Part shown: piece by piece, positions 43,578 through 51,222 of the stretch
Layout: every line of letters begins with the position of its first letter
Position numbering within the stretch: position 1 is the stretch's first letter
Source of the DNA: Actinomadura violacea
Lineage (GTDB): Bacteria; Actinomycetota; Actinomycetes; Streptosporangiales; Streptosporangiaceae
DNA length: 64,000 nt
Direction: 5' to 3'
Assembly (NCBI RefSeq): GCF_017573465.1
Contig: NZ_JAGEPF010000033.1
Coordinates: forward strand, 1-64,000
The notes under the pieces: model-generated
Told to the model about the DNA's origin: nothing
Databases searched by the model: none
Seen by the model: only the letters and a program-made list of their open reading frames with translations
Made by a program: the position numbers and the translations under genes

Positions 43578-44654
43578 ATGAACATCGCCGCACTGATCAT
43601 CACCGCCGACCCCGCCGTCGCCGACGGCCTGCTCCGCCTCGCCGCGGCCGCCGACGCGCACGCCGAGGTCGCCGCCGGCCCGGGCGACGCCCGCGCCGCC
43701 TGGGCCTGGCCCGCGCTCGTCCTGGTCGGCGCCGACGCCGCCGCCGAGGTCGCGGCCGCCGGCCTGCCCCGCCGCGGCGGCGTCGTCCTCGTCGCCGGCG
43801 CCGCCACGCCCGAGGCCTACCAGGCGGCCGTCCGGATCGGTGCGCAGGACGTCGCCGTGCTGCCCGACCACGAGCAATGGCTCATCGACGCGTTCGCCGC
43901 CGCCGGCGAACCCGACGCCAACCGCGCCACCACCCTCTGCGTCGTCGGCTCCCGCGGCGGCGTGGGCGCCAGCGTCCTGTCCGCCGCGCTCGGCCTCGCC
44001 GCCGCCGGCAGCGGCCTGCGCACCCTGCTCGTCGACGCCGACCCGCTCGGCGGCGGCGTCGACCTCATGCTCGGCCTCGAAGGCCACGAGGGCGCCCGCT
44101 GGCCCGACCTCGCCGAACGGAACGGCCGGCTGAACGCCGCCACCCTCCGCGACACCCTCCCGTCCGCCGGCGAGCTGTCGGTGCTGTCCTGGCGGCGCGG
44201 CGAGTCCGCACCGATCACCGACGCGGCCGTGCTGTCCCTGCTCGACGCCGCCGCCCGCGGCTTCGACCTGGTGGTCGCCGACGTGCCCCGCTTCCCCGGC
44301 GACATCGGCCGCGCCGCGCTGCGCGCCGCCGACGTCACGTTCCTGCTCGTCCCGGCCGAGGTCCGCGCCACCGTCGCCGCCGACGGCCTCGCCGCCGCCC
44401 TGCGCCGCGACACCGCCGACCTCCGCCTCGTCGTGCAGGGCCCCTCCCCGGGCGGCCTCACACCCGGCGCCGTCACCCAGGCCCTCGGCCTCCCCGTCGC
44501 CGGCGCCTACGAGCGCGACCGCCGCCTCCCCGCCGCGGTCGAGGAGGGCGGCCTCGCCCGCGCCTGCCGCCGCGGCCCCCTCGCCGACTTCTGCGCCCGC
44601 CTCCTCGCCGACCTCGCCCTCCAGCCCTACGCCTACCGCGAGGAGGCGGCATGA
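43578..44654 (+). CDS. ssd: Ssd/CpaE-like septum-site and pilus ATPase
   Basis: The 358-residue protein is of the MinD/CpaE group. A receiver-like N-terminal domain (LIITADPAVADGLL to DVAVLPDHEQWLIDAF) precedes an ATPase-like domain with VVGSRGGVGASVLSAALGLA, TLLVDADPLGGGVDLMLGLE and DLVVADVPRFPGDIG. The Walker A lysine is replaced (GGVGAS instead of GGxGKS/T), which is typical of actinobacterial Ssd and suggests weak or no ATP hydrolysis. CpaE-type proteins place pilus machinery; mycobacterial Ssd also inhibits septation. GGAGGACCCG precedes the ATG. It heads the ssd-tadA-tadB unit. Confidence 0.85.
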   Translation: MNIAALIITADPAVADGLLRLAAAADAHAEVAAGPGDARAAWAWPALVLVGADAAAEVAAAGLPRRGGVVLVAGAATPEAYQAAVRIGAQDVAVLPDHEQWLIDAFAAAGEPDANRATTLCVVGSRGGVGASVLSAALGLAAAGSGLRTLLVDADPLGGGVDLMLGLEGHEGARWPDLAERNGRLNAATLRDTLPSAGELSVLSWRRGESAPITDAAVLSLLDAAARGFDLVVADVPRFPGDIGRAALRAADVTFLLVPAEVRATVAADGLAAALRRDTADLRLVVQGPSPGGLTPGAVTQALGLPVAGAYERDRRLPAAVEEGGLARACRRGPLADFCARLLADLALQPYAYREEAA

Positions 44655-44704
44655 GGGCGGCGCACCGTCCGAAGACGCCGATCACCTGTGCGGAGGCGGC
44701 ATGA
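44651..44704 (+). CDS. 17-residue linking ORF between ssd and tadA
   Basis: The ATG overlaps the ssd stop (ATGA at 44651-44654), and its stop overlaps the tadA ATG (ATGA at 44701-44704). The product would be a 17-residue peptide ending EAA. Both starts have a GGAGGCGG-type ribosome site. It may merely carry ribosomes from ssd to tadA. Chance is possible at this length. Confidence 0.4.
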   Translation: MRAAHRPKTPITCAEAA

Positions 44705-45852
44705 CCAGGCTGTCGTCGGCCGTCCGTGACAGGCTCGCCGACGCCGGCGGCGAGGCCACCGCGGGACGCGTCGCGGCGGCGCTGCGCGCCGAGGACCGGC
44801 TCCTCGGCGACCGCGAGGTCCTCGCGCTCACCGACGAACTGCGCGCCGAGTTCGTCGGCGCCGGCCCGCTCGAACCGCTGCTGCGGGCGCCAGAGGTCAC
44901 GGACGTCCTGGTGAACGGGCCCGGCGAGGTGTGGGTCGACGCCGGCTCGGGGCTCGTCCGCACCGATGTCCGATTCCCGGACGAGGCCGCCGTGCGCCGC
45001 CTGGCCCAGCGCCTCACCGCCGCCGCGGGCCGCCGCCTCGACGACGCGGCCCCGTACGCCGACGCGCGCCTCCCCGGCGGAGTCCGGCTGCATGCCGTCC
45101 TCCCACCGGTCGCCGCGAACGGCACGTGCCTCTCCCTGCGCCTTCCGCGCCGCCGCGCCTTCACCCTCGCCGAACTCGTCGCGACCGGCACCGTCCCGCC
45201 CGAAGGCGCCGCCCTGCTCTCCGCACTGATCGAGACCCGCGCCGCGTTCCTCATCACCGGAGGGACCGGCACGGGCAAAACCACACTGCTCAGCAGCCTT
45301 TTGTCACTAACGAATCCAGGCGAGCGGCTTCTCCTCGTCGAAGACTCCGCCGAACTGCGTCCGACGCATCCCCACGTCGTCCGCCTAGAAGCCCGCCCAC
45401 CCAACGTGGAAGGCGCCGGCGGCGTCACCCTGAACGACCTGGTCCGCCAAGCCCTCCGAATGCGCCCCGACCGCCTAGTGGTCGGCGAGGTTCGCGGCAG
45501 GGAAGTCGCAGACCTCCTCCAAGCATTGAACACCGGCCACGAGGGCGGCTGCGGCACCCTGCACGCGAACACGGCGGCGGACGTCCCCGCACGCCTGGAA
45601 GCACTGGCCTGCGCCGCCGGCCTCTCCCGCGAGGCGGTCCACAGCCAGCTCGCCGCCGCCCTCGACATCGTCGTCCACCTGGTCCGCGAACCCGGCGGAG
45701 GCCGCCGCCGCGTCGCCGAGGTCTGCCTGCTGCGCCGCGCGGCCGACGGCCTCGTCGGCGTCCTGCCTGCCGTCACCTTCACCGCGGACGGACGGACGAT
45801 CGCGGCCGCGGGAGCCGACGCCCTCGCGTCCCGCCTGGGGTGGACGCCATGA
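44701..45852 (+). CDS. tadA: TadA-type pilus assembly ATPase
   Basis: The 383-residue secretion ATPase has an N-terminal domain ending PEVTDVLVNGPGEVWVDAGS, Walker A FLITGGTGTGKTTLLSSLLS, an Asp-box ERLLLVEDSAELRPTHPH, Walker B RPDRLVVGEVRGREVADLL and the His box ALNTGHEGGCGTLHANT. It powers polymerisation and secretion of Flp pilin through the TadB/TadC platform. It matches Rv3659c by position. The next gene starts in its stop codon (ATGA), so the unit is coupled. Confidence 0.92.
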   Translation: MTRLSSAVRDRLADAGGEATAGRVAAALRAEDRLLGDREVLALTDELRAEFVGAGPLEPLLRAPEVTDVLVNGPGEVWVDAGSGLVRTDVRFPDEAAVRRLAQRLTAAAGRRLDDAAPYADARLPGGVRLHAVLPPVAANGTCLSLRLPRRRAFTLAELVATGTVPPEGAALLSALIETRAAFLITGGTGTGKTTLLSSLLSLTNPGERLLLVEDSAELRPTHPHVVRLEARPPNVEGAGGVTLNDLVRQALRMRPDRLVVGEVRGREVADLLQALNTGHEGGCGTLHANTAADVPARLEALACAAGLSREAVHSQLAAALDIVVHLVREPGGGRRRVAEVCLLRRAADGLVGVLPAVTFTADGRTIAAAGADALASRLGWTP

Positions 45853-46559
45853 CCCACACGATCGCGCTGGCCGCCCTCTGCTCCGCCGCGTCGGCCTGGC
45901 TGTTGCTCGGACCGTCCCCCGCCGGCGCGCGCCTCGCCCGCATCCTCGTTCCGCCCCCTTCACCAGGAGGCCCCGCCCTCCGCGCCCACGTCGACGCGTT
46001 CAGAGAGCGGAGGAGCAGGCCCGCCCGCCGCCGGACCTCGATCATCGAACTCTGCGACGGGATGGCCGCAGAACTCGCCGCGGGCCGAGCCCCGGAAGAG
46101 GCGTTCGCGCTGTCCGCCGCCGTCCTCGACCCGCACGTGGCCGCCGAGCTGCTGAAACCCGGCCGCCCACCCCCGTCGATCCCCGACCACCTGACCGAGT
46201 TGGCGCACGAGCCCGGCGCCGAGGGCCTGCGCCTCCTCGCCGCCTGCTGGCGCGTCGGCACCGAACGCGGCGGCACTCTCGCCACCGTCCTGGACGGCTT
46301 GGCCGCCGCACTCCGCGACGAGGAAGCACAACGCCAGGACGTCTCGGTCCAGCTGGCGGGCCCCCGCGCAACGGCCCGCCTTCTCGCCACCCTGCCGCTC
46401 CTCGGCGTCGGCCTGGCCGCGGCCATGGGCGCTCACCCCCTCACCTTCCTCTGCGGCTCCATCCCCGGCCTCGCCTGCCTGCTCACAGGCGTCGCCTTCA
46501 ACGCGACCGGCCTCTACTGGACCCGCCACCTGGCCAAATCCGCCGAGTCCCCCACCTAG
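45849..46559 (+). CDS. tadB: TadB-like pilus membrane platform protein
   Basis: The 236-residue protein is of the type II secretion F family. It has an N-terminal helix (LAALCSAASAWLLLG), a cytosolic helical domain (IELCDGMAAELAAGRAPEEA, then LLAACWRVGTERGGTLATVL) and two C-terminal transmembrane helices (ATLPLLGVGLAAAMGAHPL, IPGLACLLTGVAFNATGLYW). It is shorter than proteobacterial TadB, as usual in actinobacteria (Rv3658c type). The ATG overlaps the tadA stop. 336 bases separate it from tadC. Confidence 0.85.
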   Translation: MTHTIALAALCSAASAWLLLGPSPAGARLARILVPPPSPGGPALRAHVDAFRERRSRPARRRTSIIELCDGMAAELAAGRAPEEAFALSAAVLDPHVAAELLKPGRPPPSIPDHLTELAHEPGAEGLRLLAACWRVGTERGGTLATVLDGLAAALRDEEAQRQDVSVQLAGPRATARLLATLPLLGVGLAAAMGAHPLTFLCGSIPGLACLLTGVAFNATGLYWTRHLAKSAESPT

Positions 46560-46895
46560 CCGACCAAGCCCCACCCCCGGCCAGAACCCGCCCCGACCAC
46601 CCGCGCCCGACAGGCCGCCGCGCGAAACCTAACGCGGCACGCCCTCGACGACACCCAAGGAAGCACCTCAAAAGGACCCAAGAACGCCGCCAACCGCCCT
46701 GGTGCCGGCTCCGCACGTCCACTGCCAGCCCACGAAGCACCAGCACCGGCCAGGGGTGGCGGGCGTGGTGAAGGGGCGGTGGTGAGGGCGGTTGGCGGAG
46801 GCGGGCGTCGGCGGGGTTGCGGGCCAGAGCGTGTTGAGGACGAGGTAGCGGGCCGTGGGCTGAGGAGCCGTGGGCCATTGAGTGATGGAGGAACG
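46560..46895. other. intergenic, tadB-tadC spacer
   Basis: No gene is seen. The first half is strongly C-rich and the second half strongly G-rich on the plus strand, switching near 46745, with imperfect complementarity such as CCTGGTGCCGG against CCGGCCAGG. It could form a weak long-range fold. GGAGGAACG before tadC is the only ribosome site. Confidence 0.5.
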
Positions 46896-47705
46896 ATGGT
46901 GACGTTGATGGTGGTGCTGTGCGCGGCGGTCGCGGGCTTTCTTCTGCCGAAGGGTGTTAATGCGGCCGGGCGCAGGCTTGAGGGGCAGTTCGGGGAGGCT
47001 TCGCCGAGGGGGCAGCCGCCGTGGAAGCGCGTCCCGGATGCATCGGGGTCCGCGGTAGCGCGGGGCGGCGGGGATGCGGAGCGCGCGGAGACGGGGCGGC
47101 GTGACGCGGTGTTGCGGCGGGCGGCGTCGCTGGTGGCCGGAGTTCTTTGCTGGGTGACGTTCGGCGGGTTCATGGGCGCGGTGCTCGGCCTCGTCGTCGC
47201 TGGGGCCGTCTGGTACTCCTTCGGACGGCTGGGGAGCGCCGACCGGCGGCGACGGCGGGGGCGCATCATCGCGGACCTTCCGGTGGCCGTCGACCTCCTT
47301 GCCGCGTGTCTGCGCGGTGGCGCCCCATGGCAGGACGCGGTCGAGGCGGTCGCGGACGCAGTCGGCGGTCCGCTCGGCGAGGAACTGCGCGGTGTTGCCG
47401 TCCAGATCCGCCTCGGCGCCGATCCCGTGGAGGCATGGCTCGCGCTCACCGAGGAGCCGGTGCTGGCACCGTTGGCCCGCACCGCCGTCCGTGCGGTCTC
47501 CAGCGGCGCCGCCTTGGCGCCGTCCCTCGGGCGCCTCGCCCGAGACCAGCGGCGCGTCGCGCGGACGGCCGCCGCCGCACGGGCGCGCGCCGCGGGCGTC
47601 CGGGCGCTCGCGCCGCTGGGTCTGTGCTTCCTGCCCGCATTCGTCCTGCTCGGAGTGGTGCCGGCGATCGCCGGGATCGCCTCGACCATCCTCCTGCCGT
47701 GGTGA
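46896..47705 (+). CDS. tadC: TadC-like pilus membrane platform protein
   Basis: The 269-residue type II secretion F domain protein has hydrophobic helices TLMVVLCAAVAGFLLP at the start, AASLVAGVLCWVTFGGFMGA and VLGLVVAGAVWYSFG, the cytosolic segment IIADLPVAVDLLAACLRGGA then GDPVEAWLAL-like helices, and ALAPLGLCFLPAFVLLGVVP near the end. It partners TadB in the inner-membrane platform (Rv3657c type). GGAGGAACG precedes the ATG. Confidence 0.82.
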   Translation: MVTLMVVLCAAVAGFLLPKGVNAAGRRLEGQFGEASPRGQPPWKRVPDASGSAVARGGGDAERAETGRRDAVLRRAASLVAGVLCWVTFGGFMGAVLGLVVAGAVWYSFGRLGSADRRRRRGRIIADLPVAVDLLAACLRGGAPWQDAVEAVADAVGGPLGEELRGVAVQIRLGADPVEAWLALTEEPVLAPLARTAVRAVSSGAALAPSLGRLARDQRRVARTAAAARARAAGVRALAPLGLCFLPAFVLLGVVPAIAGIASTILLPW

Positions 47706-47715
47706 ACCCGCCGAG

Positions 47716-47766
47716 TTATCCACAGAACGCGGTTCGCCTGGTGGCCGGATCCGCCGCACCGGAGTC
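47716..47766 (+). promoter_or_regulatory. upstream element of the flp unit
   Basis: GAGTTATCCACA (TTATCCACA at 47716-47724) lies 11 bases after the tadC stop, followed by GAACGC and by CGCAC-C-GGAGTC (47755-47766), the same three elements as before ssd. It lies 48 bases before the flp start. Confidence 0.55.
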
Positions 47767-47813
47767 TGGGATCGGACGCGACCGGGCGTCCCCAAGGAGA
47801 ACAGGGAGGCCCC

Positions 47814-48008
47814 ATGCGGGCGATACAGATGGTGGTGCGGAGATGGCGGAGCCTTTCCGGAGACCGCGGGATGTCCACCGCCGAATACGCCGTCGGAACG
47901 ATCGCCGCCGCGGCGTTCGCCACGCTGCTCTACAAGATCGTCAACAGTCCGGAAGTCCACACGCTGCTGCAAGGGATCATCAAAAAGGCGCTGCAGATGG
48001 CCGGGTGA
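47814..48008 (+). CDS. flp: Flp-like pilin (DUF4244 type)
   Basis: The 64-residue prepilin has a basic leader (RAIQMVVRRWRSLSGDRG), then MSTAEYAVGTIAAAAFATLL, the hydrophobic helix with the conserved Glu at position +5, and a short polar C terminus. Processing probably occurs after the Gly before MSTAEYA. This is the actinobacterial pilin of the Tad system (Rv3656c type). GGGAGG precedes the ATG, and its stop overlaps the next start (GTGA). Confidence 0.88.
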   Translation: MRAIQMVVRRWRSLSGDRGMSTAEYAVGTIAAAAFATLLYKIVNSPEVHTLLQGIIKKALQMAG

Positions 48009-48376
48009 GCCGCGGCGCCCGCGACCGGGGCATGGTGACGGCCGAGATCGCGCTGGCACTGCCCAGCCTGGTGCTGGTCACCGCGATCGCGCTGTGGGGA
48101 GTGGCGGCCGCGTCGGCGCAGCTCACCTGCACCGACGCCGCCCGGACGGGCGCGCGGGCGGCGGCACGCGGCGAGTCCCTCACCGCCGTCCGGGAGCTGG
48201 TGGTCAAGGCGGTCCCGCCCCACGCCACGGTGACGGTCCACCGCGACGCCGCGACCGTCCAGGTCGACGTCTCCGCTCCGGTCAGACCGCCGGCCGCGAC
48301 GGGACTGCCCGCCCTGACCGTCCACGCCCATGTGGCCGCCGCGACGGAACCGGGCGCCGCGGACGACGACACCTGA
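48005..48376 (+). CDS. TadE-like pseudopilin
   Basis: The 123-residue protein has a prepilin-like start, RDRGMVTAEIALALPSLVLV with TAIALWGVAAAS, the Glu at position +5 of the presumed mature chain, and an extracellular beta-rich part (TVTVHRDAATVQVDVSAP). The GTG at 48005 overlaps the flp stop. It probably caps or primes the pilus (Rv3655c type). Confidence 0.82.
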   Translation: MSRGARDRGMVTAEIALALPSLVLVTAIALWGVAAASAQLTCTDAARTGARAAARGESLTAVRELVVKAVPPHATVTVHRDAATVQVDVSAPVRPPAATGLPALTVHAHVAAATEPGAADDDT

Positions 48377-48460
48377 CCCCGACCCCGCGCACGTCCGCCA
48401 CCGGCACCCACCGCGGCAGACGAACGCCCACCAGCGCTGGGCGTCCGGCCGCTAGAGCCC

Positions 48461-48610
48461 CGACCACCTGTGGTGGGCGGCTGGTGGAGCCGGCCACCTG
48501 TGGTGGGCGGCTGGTAGCGCCGGCCACCTGCGGTGGGCGGCCGGTAGCGCCGGCCACCTGGGGTGGGCGGGAGGGAGAGCCGGCCGCCTGCGGTGGGTGG
48601 GTGGTTGGCG
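48461..48610. repeat. 30-bp tandem repeat, five copies
   Basis: Five units begin at 48461, 48491, 48521, 48551 and 48581, spaced exactly 30 bases, each starting CGRCCRCCTGNGGTGGGYGG (degenerate symbols mark differences). Each unit holds the small palindrome CCACC-N3-GGTGG. There are no unique spacers between units, so it is not CRISPR. It lies between the two tadE-like genes in a 390-base spacer without a gene. 30 bases equal ten codons, but no start codon opens a frame across it. Confidence 0.9.
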
Positions 48611-48766
48611 GAGCGGTTGCTCGGGGTGTGGTTGGTGGAGCCGGCCGTTCCTGAATCGGTCGGACGGCTCGGGGCGGGGCACGGTGACGAGCTTGCCGAA
48701 AACGATGCCGACTGCGGGCCGCGGTTGTTGGGCGGAGGCATGGGCTGACGAAAGGGAGGTGCAGTT

Positions 48767-49204
48767 ATGGCAGGGAGACCGCGCACCGGGCGACGGGCGG
48801 GGGTGGGGTGGCGGTGTGATCGGGGGGCGGGGACGCTCTGGGTGGTGGCCTTCATGGCCGTCATCTGGGTCGGGGGCGTGGTGGCCGTCGGGGTCGGCGG
48901 GGTGCGGGCGGCGCGGCATCGGGGGGACGCGGCGGCGGACCTGGCCGCGCTCGCGGGGGCGGCGCGGGTGGCGGACGGTGCGGCGGGCGCGTGCGGGAAG
49001 GCGCGGGCGATCGCGAGCCGGTCGGGGGCGCGGATGGTGCGGTGCCGGGTCCGCGGCGAGACCGTCGAGGTCGAGGTGGCGGTGGGGCTGCGCGTGCCGC
49101 TCGGGGGCGGTGATGTCCGGGTCCGATCGAGGGCCCGGGCTGGCCCCGTGGGACGGGACGGCGTAACCTGGCCCGGCGCGACTCGTTGCACTGAGTGTCA
49201 ATAG
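48767..49204 (+). CDS. TadE/TadG-like pilus protein, Rv3654c type
   Basis: The 145-residue protein has an N-terminal helix (RGAGTLWVVAFMAVIWVGGV), then AARHRGDAAADLAALAGAA, the motif that follows the helix in TadE/TadG-like and Rv3654c proteins, and a Cys pair (AACGKARA, VRCRVRG). A secreted or membrane-tethered minor pilin is likely. AAAGGGAGG lies before the ATG. The 30-bp repeat array separates it from the preceding genes. Confidence 0.78.
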   Translation: MAGRPRTGRRAGVGWRCDRGAGTLWVVAFMAVIWVGGVVAVGVGGVRAARHRGDAAADLAALAGAARVADGAAGACGKARAIASRSGARMVRCRVRGETVEVEVAVGLRVPLGGGDVRVRSRARAGPVGRDGVTWPGATRCTECQ

Positions 49205-49381
49205 GAGGGTGCGTGAGGTGGGGCCGGTTTCTGCTACCTCTTTGTCACCTTCCTGTGATTTTTCCTACCGTCCGGTACGTTACGCTGCCCTGAGCCCATA
49301 GTCATCACTCGGCACAGTGCGCCCCGCGAGCGTCGTTCTCGGCGGGTGGAGATGCAGGACGCTGTCGAAGGGATTGAGGCC

Positions 49382-50659
49382 GTGACCATCATTCGCAGGA
49401 TCGGTGCAGTCGCACTCGCGGCGCCCCTTGCGATGAGCATCCCGGTCCTCGGGGCGTTGCCCGCGGACGCCGCCACGACCGCCGTGATCAGCCCGGCGGA
49501 CGGCGCCGTCATCACCAGCGGGACCAGCGTGACCGTGAAGGCCCACTACGACTTCGCGCTGAAGATGCAGCTGCGCGTCGACGGGCCCGGGATCGGCGAC
49601 ACCTTCCTCAAGGAGAGCAGCTGGGCGGGCGACCTGTCGGCCCCGCTGGAGCTGCGCCGCAACGGCAAGTACAAGGCCTACCTCAAGGGCTCGATCACCG
49701 GGAAGGTCTACGACACCAGCTACTTCACCGTCCGGATCGCGCCGGCCGCGCCGACCGGCGTCTCCGCGAGCGTGTCCGGAAGCAAGCTCGTGGTGAAGTG
49801 GAACCGCGGCTATGAGGACGACCTCCTCGGCTACTCCCTGTCGGGTTCGGGGGTGAGCTCGAAGTCCGCCTCCACGGCCTCGCTCTGCTCCGGCACGAAC
49901 TGCTCCGCCAGCCTGTCCATGACGCGGTCGAGCGGAGCGGTCTCGGTGGGGGTGCGGGCCAGGCGGTCCACCGGGACGGGCGGGTCGCTGTACTCGTCCC
50001 CCGCCACGGCCACCGCGATGGCGGCCGGCGGCACCGGGAGCCTTCCGACCGGCAGCGCGCCGTCCCTGCCCTCCGGGACCTCCGGGCCGAACACGTCCAC
50101 GCCGCTGACGCCGTTCAACAACGAGTCGCCGGTCACGCTGCCGTCGGTCCAGCCCGACGGCGCGACGCCCGGCCTCACCTACCCCGCGCCGCAGATCGCG
50201 ACGGACCAGCCGAAGGCCGTGAACGTCGCGGCGACCGACCGGCTGCAGTGGGGCAAGAGCGTCGGGATCGCGCTGATCCTGCTGATCGTCGCCGCGCACC
50301 TCGGCACCTGGACGCGGCGGCTGCGCGTCTCCCAGGCCGGGGCGAGCGGCCTCGGCCGGGCCGCGCGGATCGCCCGCGGCGGGACGGGACGCAAGCGCGT
50401 CAAGAGTGCGCGTGAGCGGATCGCCCGTGCGGAGGCCATCGCCAAGACGGGTGCGGTGAAGCCGGCCGGCAAGGGTGCGCACGGCGGCGACACGATGGTG
50501 CTCGGTGCGGCGCCGAAGAAGGCGAAGAGCAGGTCGGGGCGGCGTTCGGCGGCCGCCGGCGGCAAGCCCGGCGGTGTCGACGTCCAGATCGCGAAGCCGG
50601 CGTCCGGGAAGCCCGCGGGCAGGCGCCGTTCCCAGCCCCGCAGTCACCGCCGCAAGTAA
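49382..50659 (+). CDS. secreted FnIII-like protein with C-terminal membrane helix
   Basis: The 425-residue protein is not assigned to a named family. A signal peptide (IGAVALAAPLAMSIPVLG, cut near ADAAT) is followed by an Ig-like module (ISPADGAVITSGTSVTVKA), a fibronectin-III-like module (APAAPTGVSASVSGSKLVVK), a Ser/Thr/Pro-rich linker, a transmembrane helix (SVGIALILLIVAAHLGTW at about 310-328) and a strongly basic cytosolic tail (Lys/Arg-rich, ending PRSHRRK). GTG 49382 has GAGG just upstream. It follows the pilus genes and may link envelope and cytosol, or bind nucleic acid with its tail; both are inference. Confidence 0.7.
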   Translation: MTIIRRIGAVALAAPLAMSIPVLGALPADAATTAVISPADGAVITSGTSVTVKAHYDFALKMQLRVDGPGIGDTFLKESSWAGDLSAPLELRRNGKYKAYLKGSITGKVYDTSYFTVRIAPAAPTGVSASVSGSKLVVKWNRGYEDDLLGYSLSGSGVSSKSASTASLCSGTNCSASLSMTRSSGAVSVGVRARRSTGTGGSLYSSPATATAMAAGGTGSLPTGSAPSLPSGTSGPNTSTPLTPFNNESPVTLPSVQPDGATPGLTYPAPQIATDQPKAVNVAATDRLQWGKSVGIALILLIVAAHLGTWTRRLRVSQAGASGLGRAARIARGGTGRKRVKSARERIARAEAIAKTGAVKPAGKGAHGGDTMVLGAAPKKAKSRSGRRSAAAGGKPGGVDVQIAKPASGKPAGRRRSQPRSHRRK

Positions 50660-50799
50660 GCCGGTCCGTCCGGCCCGGTCCCTGGGTGATTCGTGGTGCT
50701 AGGGGGCCGGCTGGGGCTTGGACGGGGGTTGAGATCGGTCTAGGCTGCCGAGCCAGCCGGATCCCCGGCTCGTCCGGCACGGGAGAGGAGACCCTCCGC

Positions 50800-51171
50800 A
50801 TGATCATCTTGGGGCTGGTCGTCACGCTCGCCGCACTCGCCGCGGCCGTGGCCGTCATCCTGGGCAACACCGGCGGCGTCCACGTGACCGCGTTCGGGCA
50901 CGAGGTCCCCGGCATCACGCAGCAGTGGCACCTGTTCCTGGCCGGCGTCGTCGTCGCGATCGTGTTCATGGCCGGCGCGGGGATCGCCGCGCTCGGCTTC
51001 CGGCGGGCCGTGAACGTGCGCCGCGAGCTGCGGGATCTGCGAGACGAGCACGAGGAGTCGCTGCAGACGCTGGAGATGGAGCGTCGCAAGCTGCAGCAGG
51101 CGCTGGCGCAGGCCCGCCGCGGCCTGGACGAGCAGGCGCCCGTTCCCGCCCAGCGCGTCGCCCCGAACTGA
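50800..51171 (+). CDS. LapA-domain membrane protein
   Basis: The 123-residue protein starts IILGLVVTLAALAAAVAVIL and has a second helix LFLAGVVVAIVFMAGAGIAA, separated by NTGGVHVTAFGHEVPG. A coiled cytosolic tail (RRELRDLRDEHEESLQTLEM, then RRKLQQALAQAR) follows. It matches the LapA/DUF1049 family; partners are unknown. GAGGAG lies ten bases before the ATG. Confidence 0.75.
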   Translation: MIILGLVVTLAALAAAVAVILGNTGGVHVTAFGHEVPGITQQWHLFLAGVVVAIVFMAGAGIAALGFRRAVNVRRELRDLRDEHEESLQTLEMERRKLQQALAQARRGLDEQAPVPAQRVAPN

Positions 51172-51222
51172 AGCCCCCGACGACTCGCGAACCGGCGTCG
51201 CTCGCAGGCCGCGCGGGAGGTG

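Noticed and set aside
43497..47724. TTATCCACA boxes as part of a replication origin
   Set aside because: There are only two boxes 4 kb apart, each tied to a pilus gene start, with no dnaA or dnaN nearby.
48461..48610. Five regular 30-bp repeats as a CRISPR array
   Set aside because: The repeats touch each other with no unique spacers, and no cas genes are in the window.
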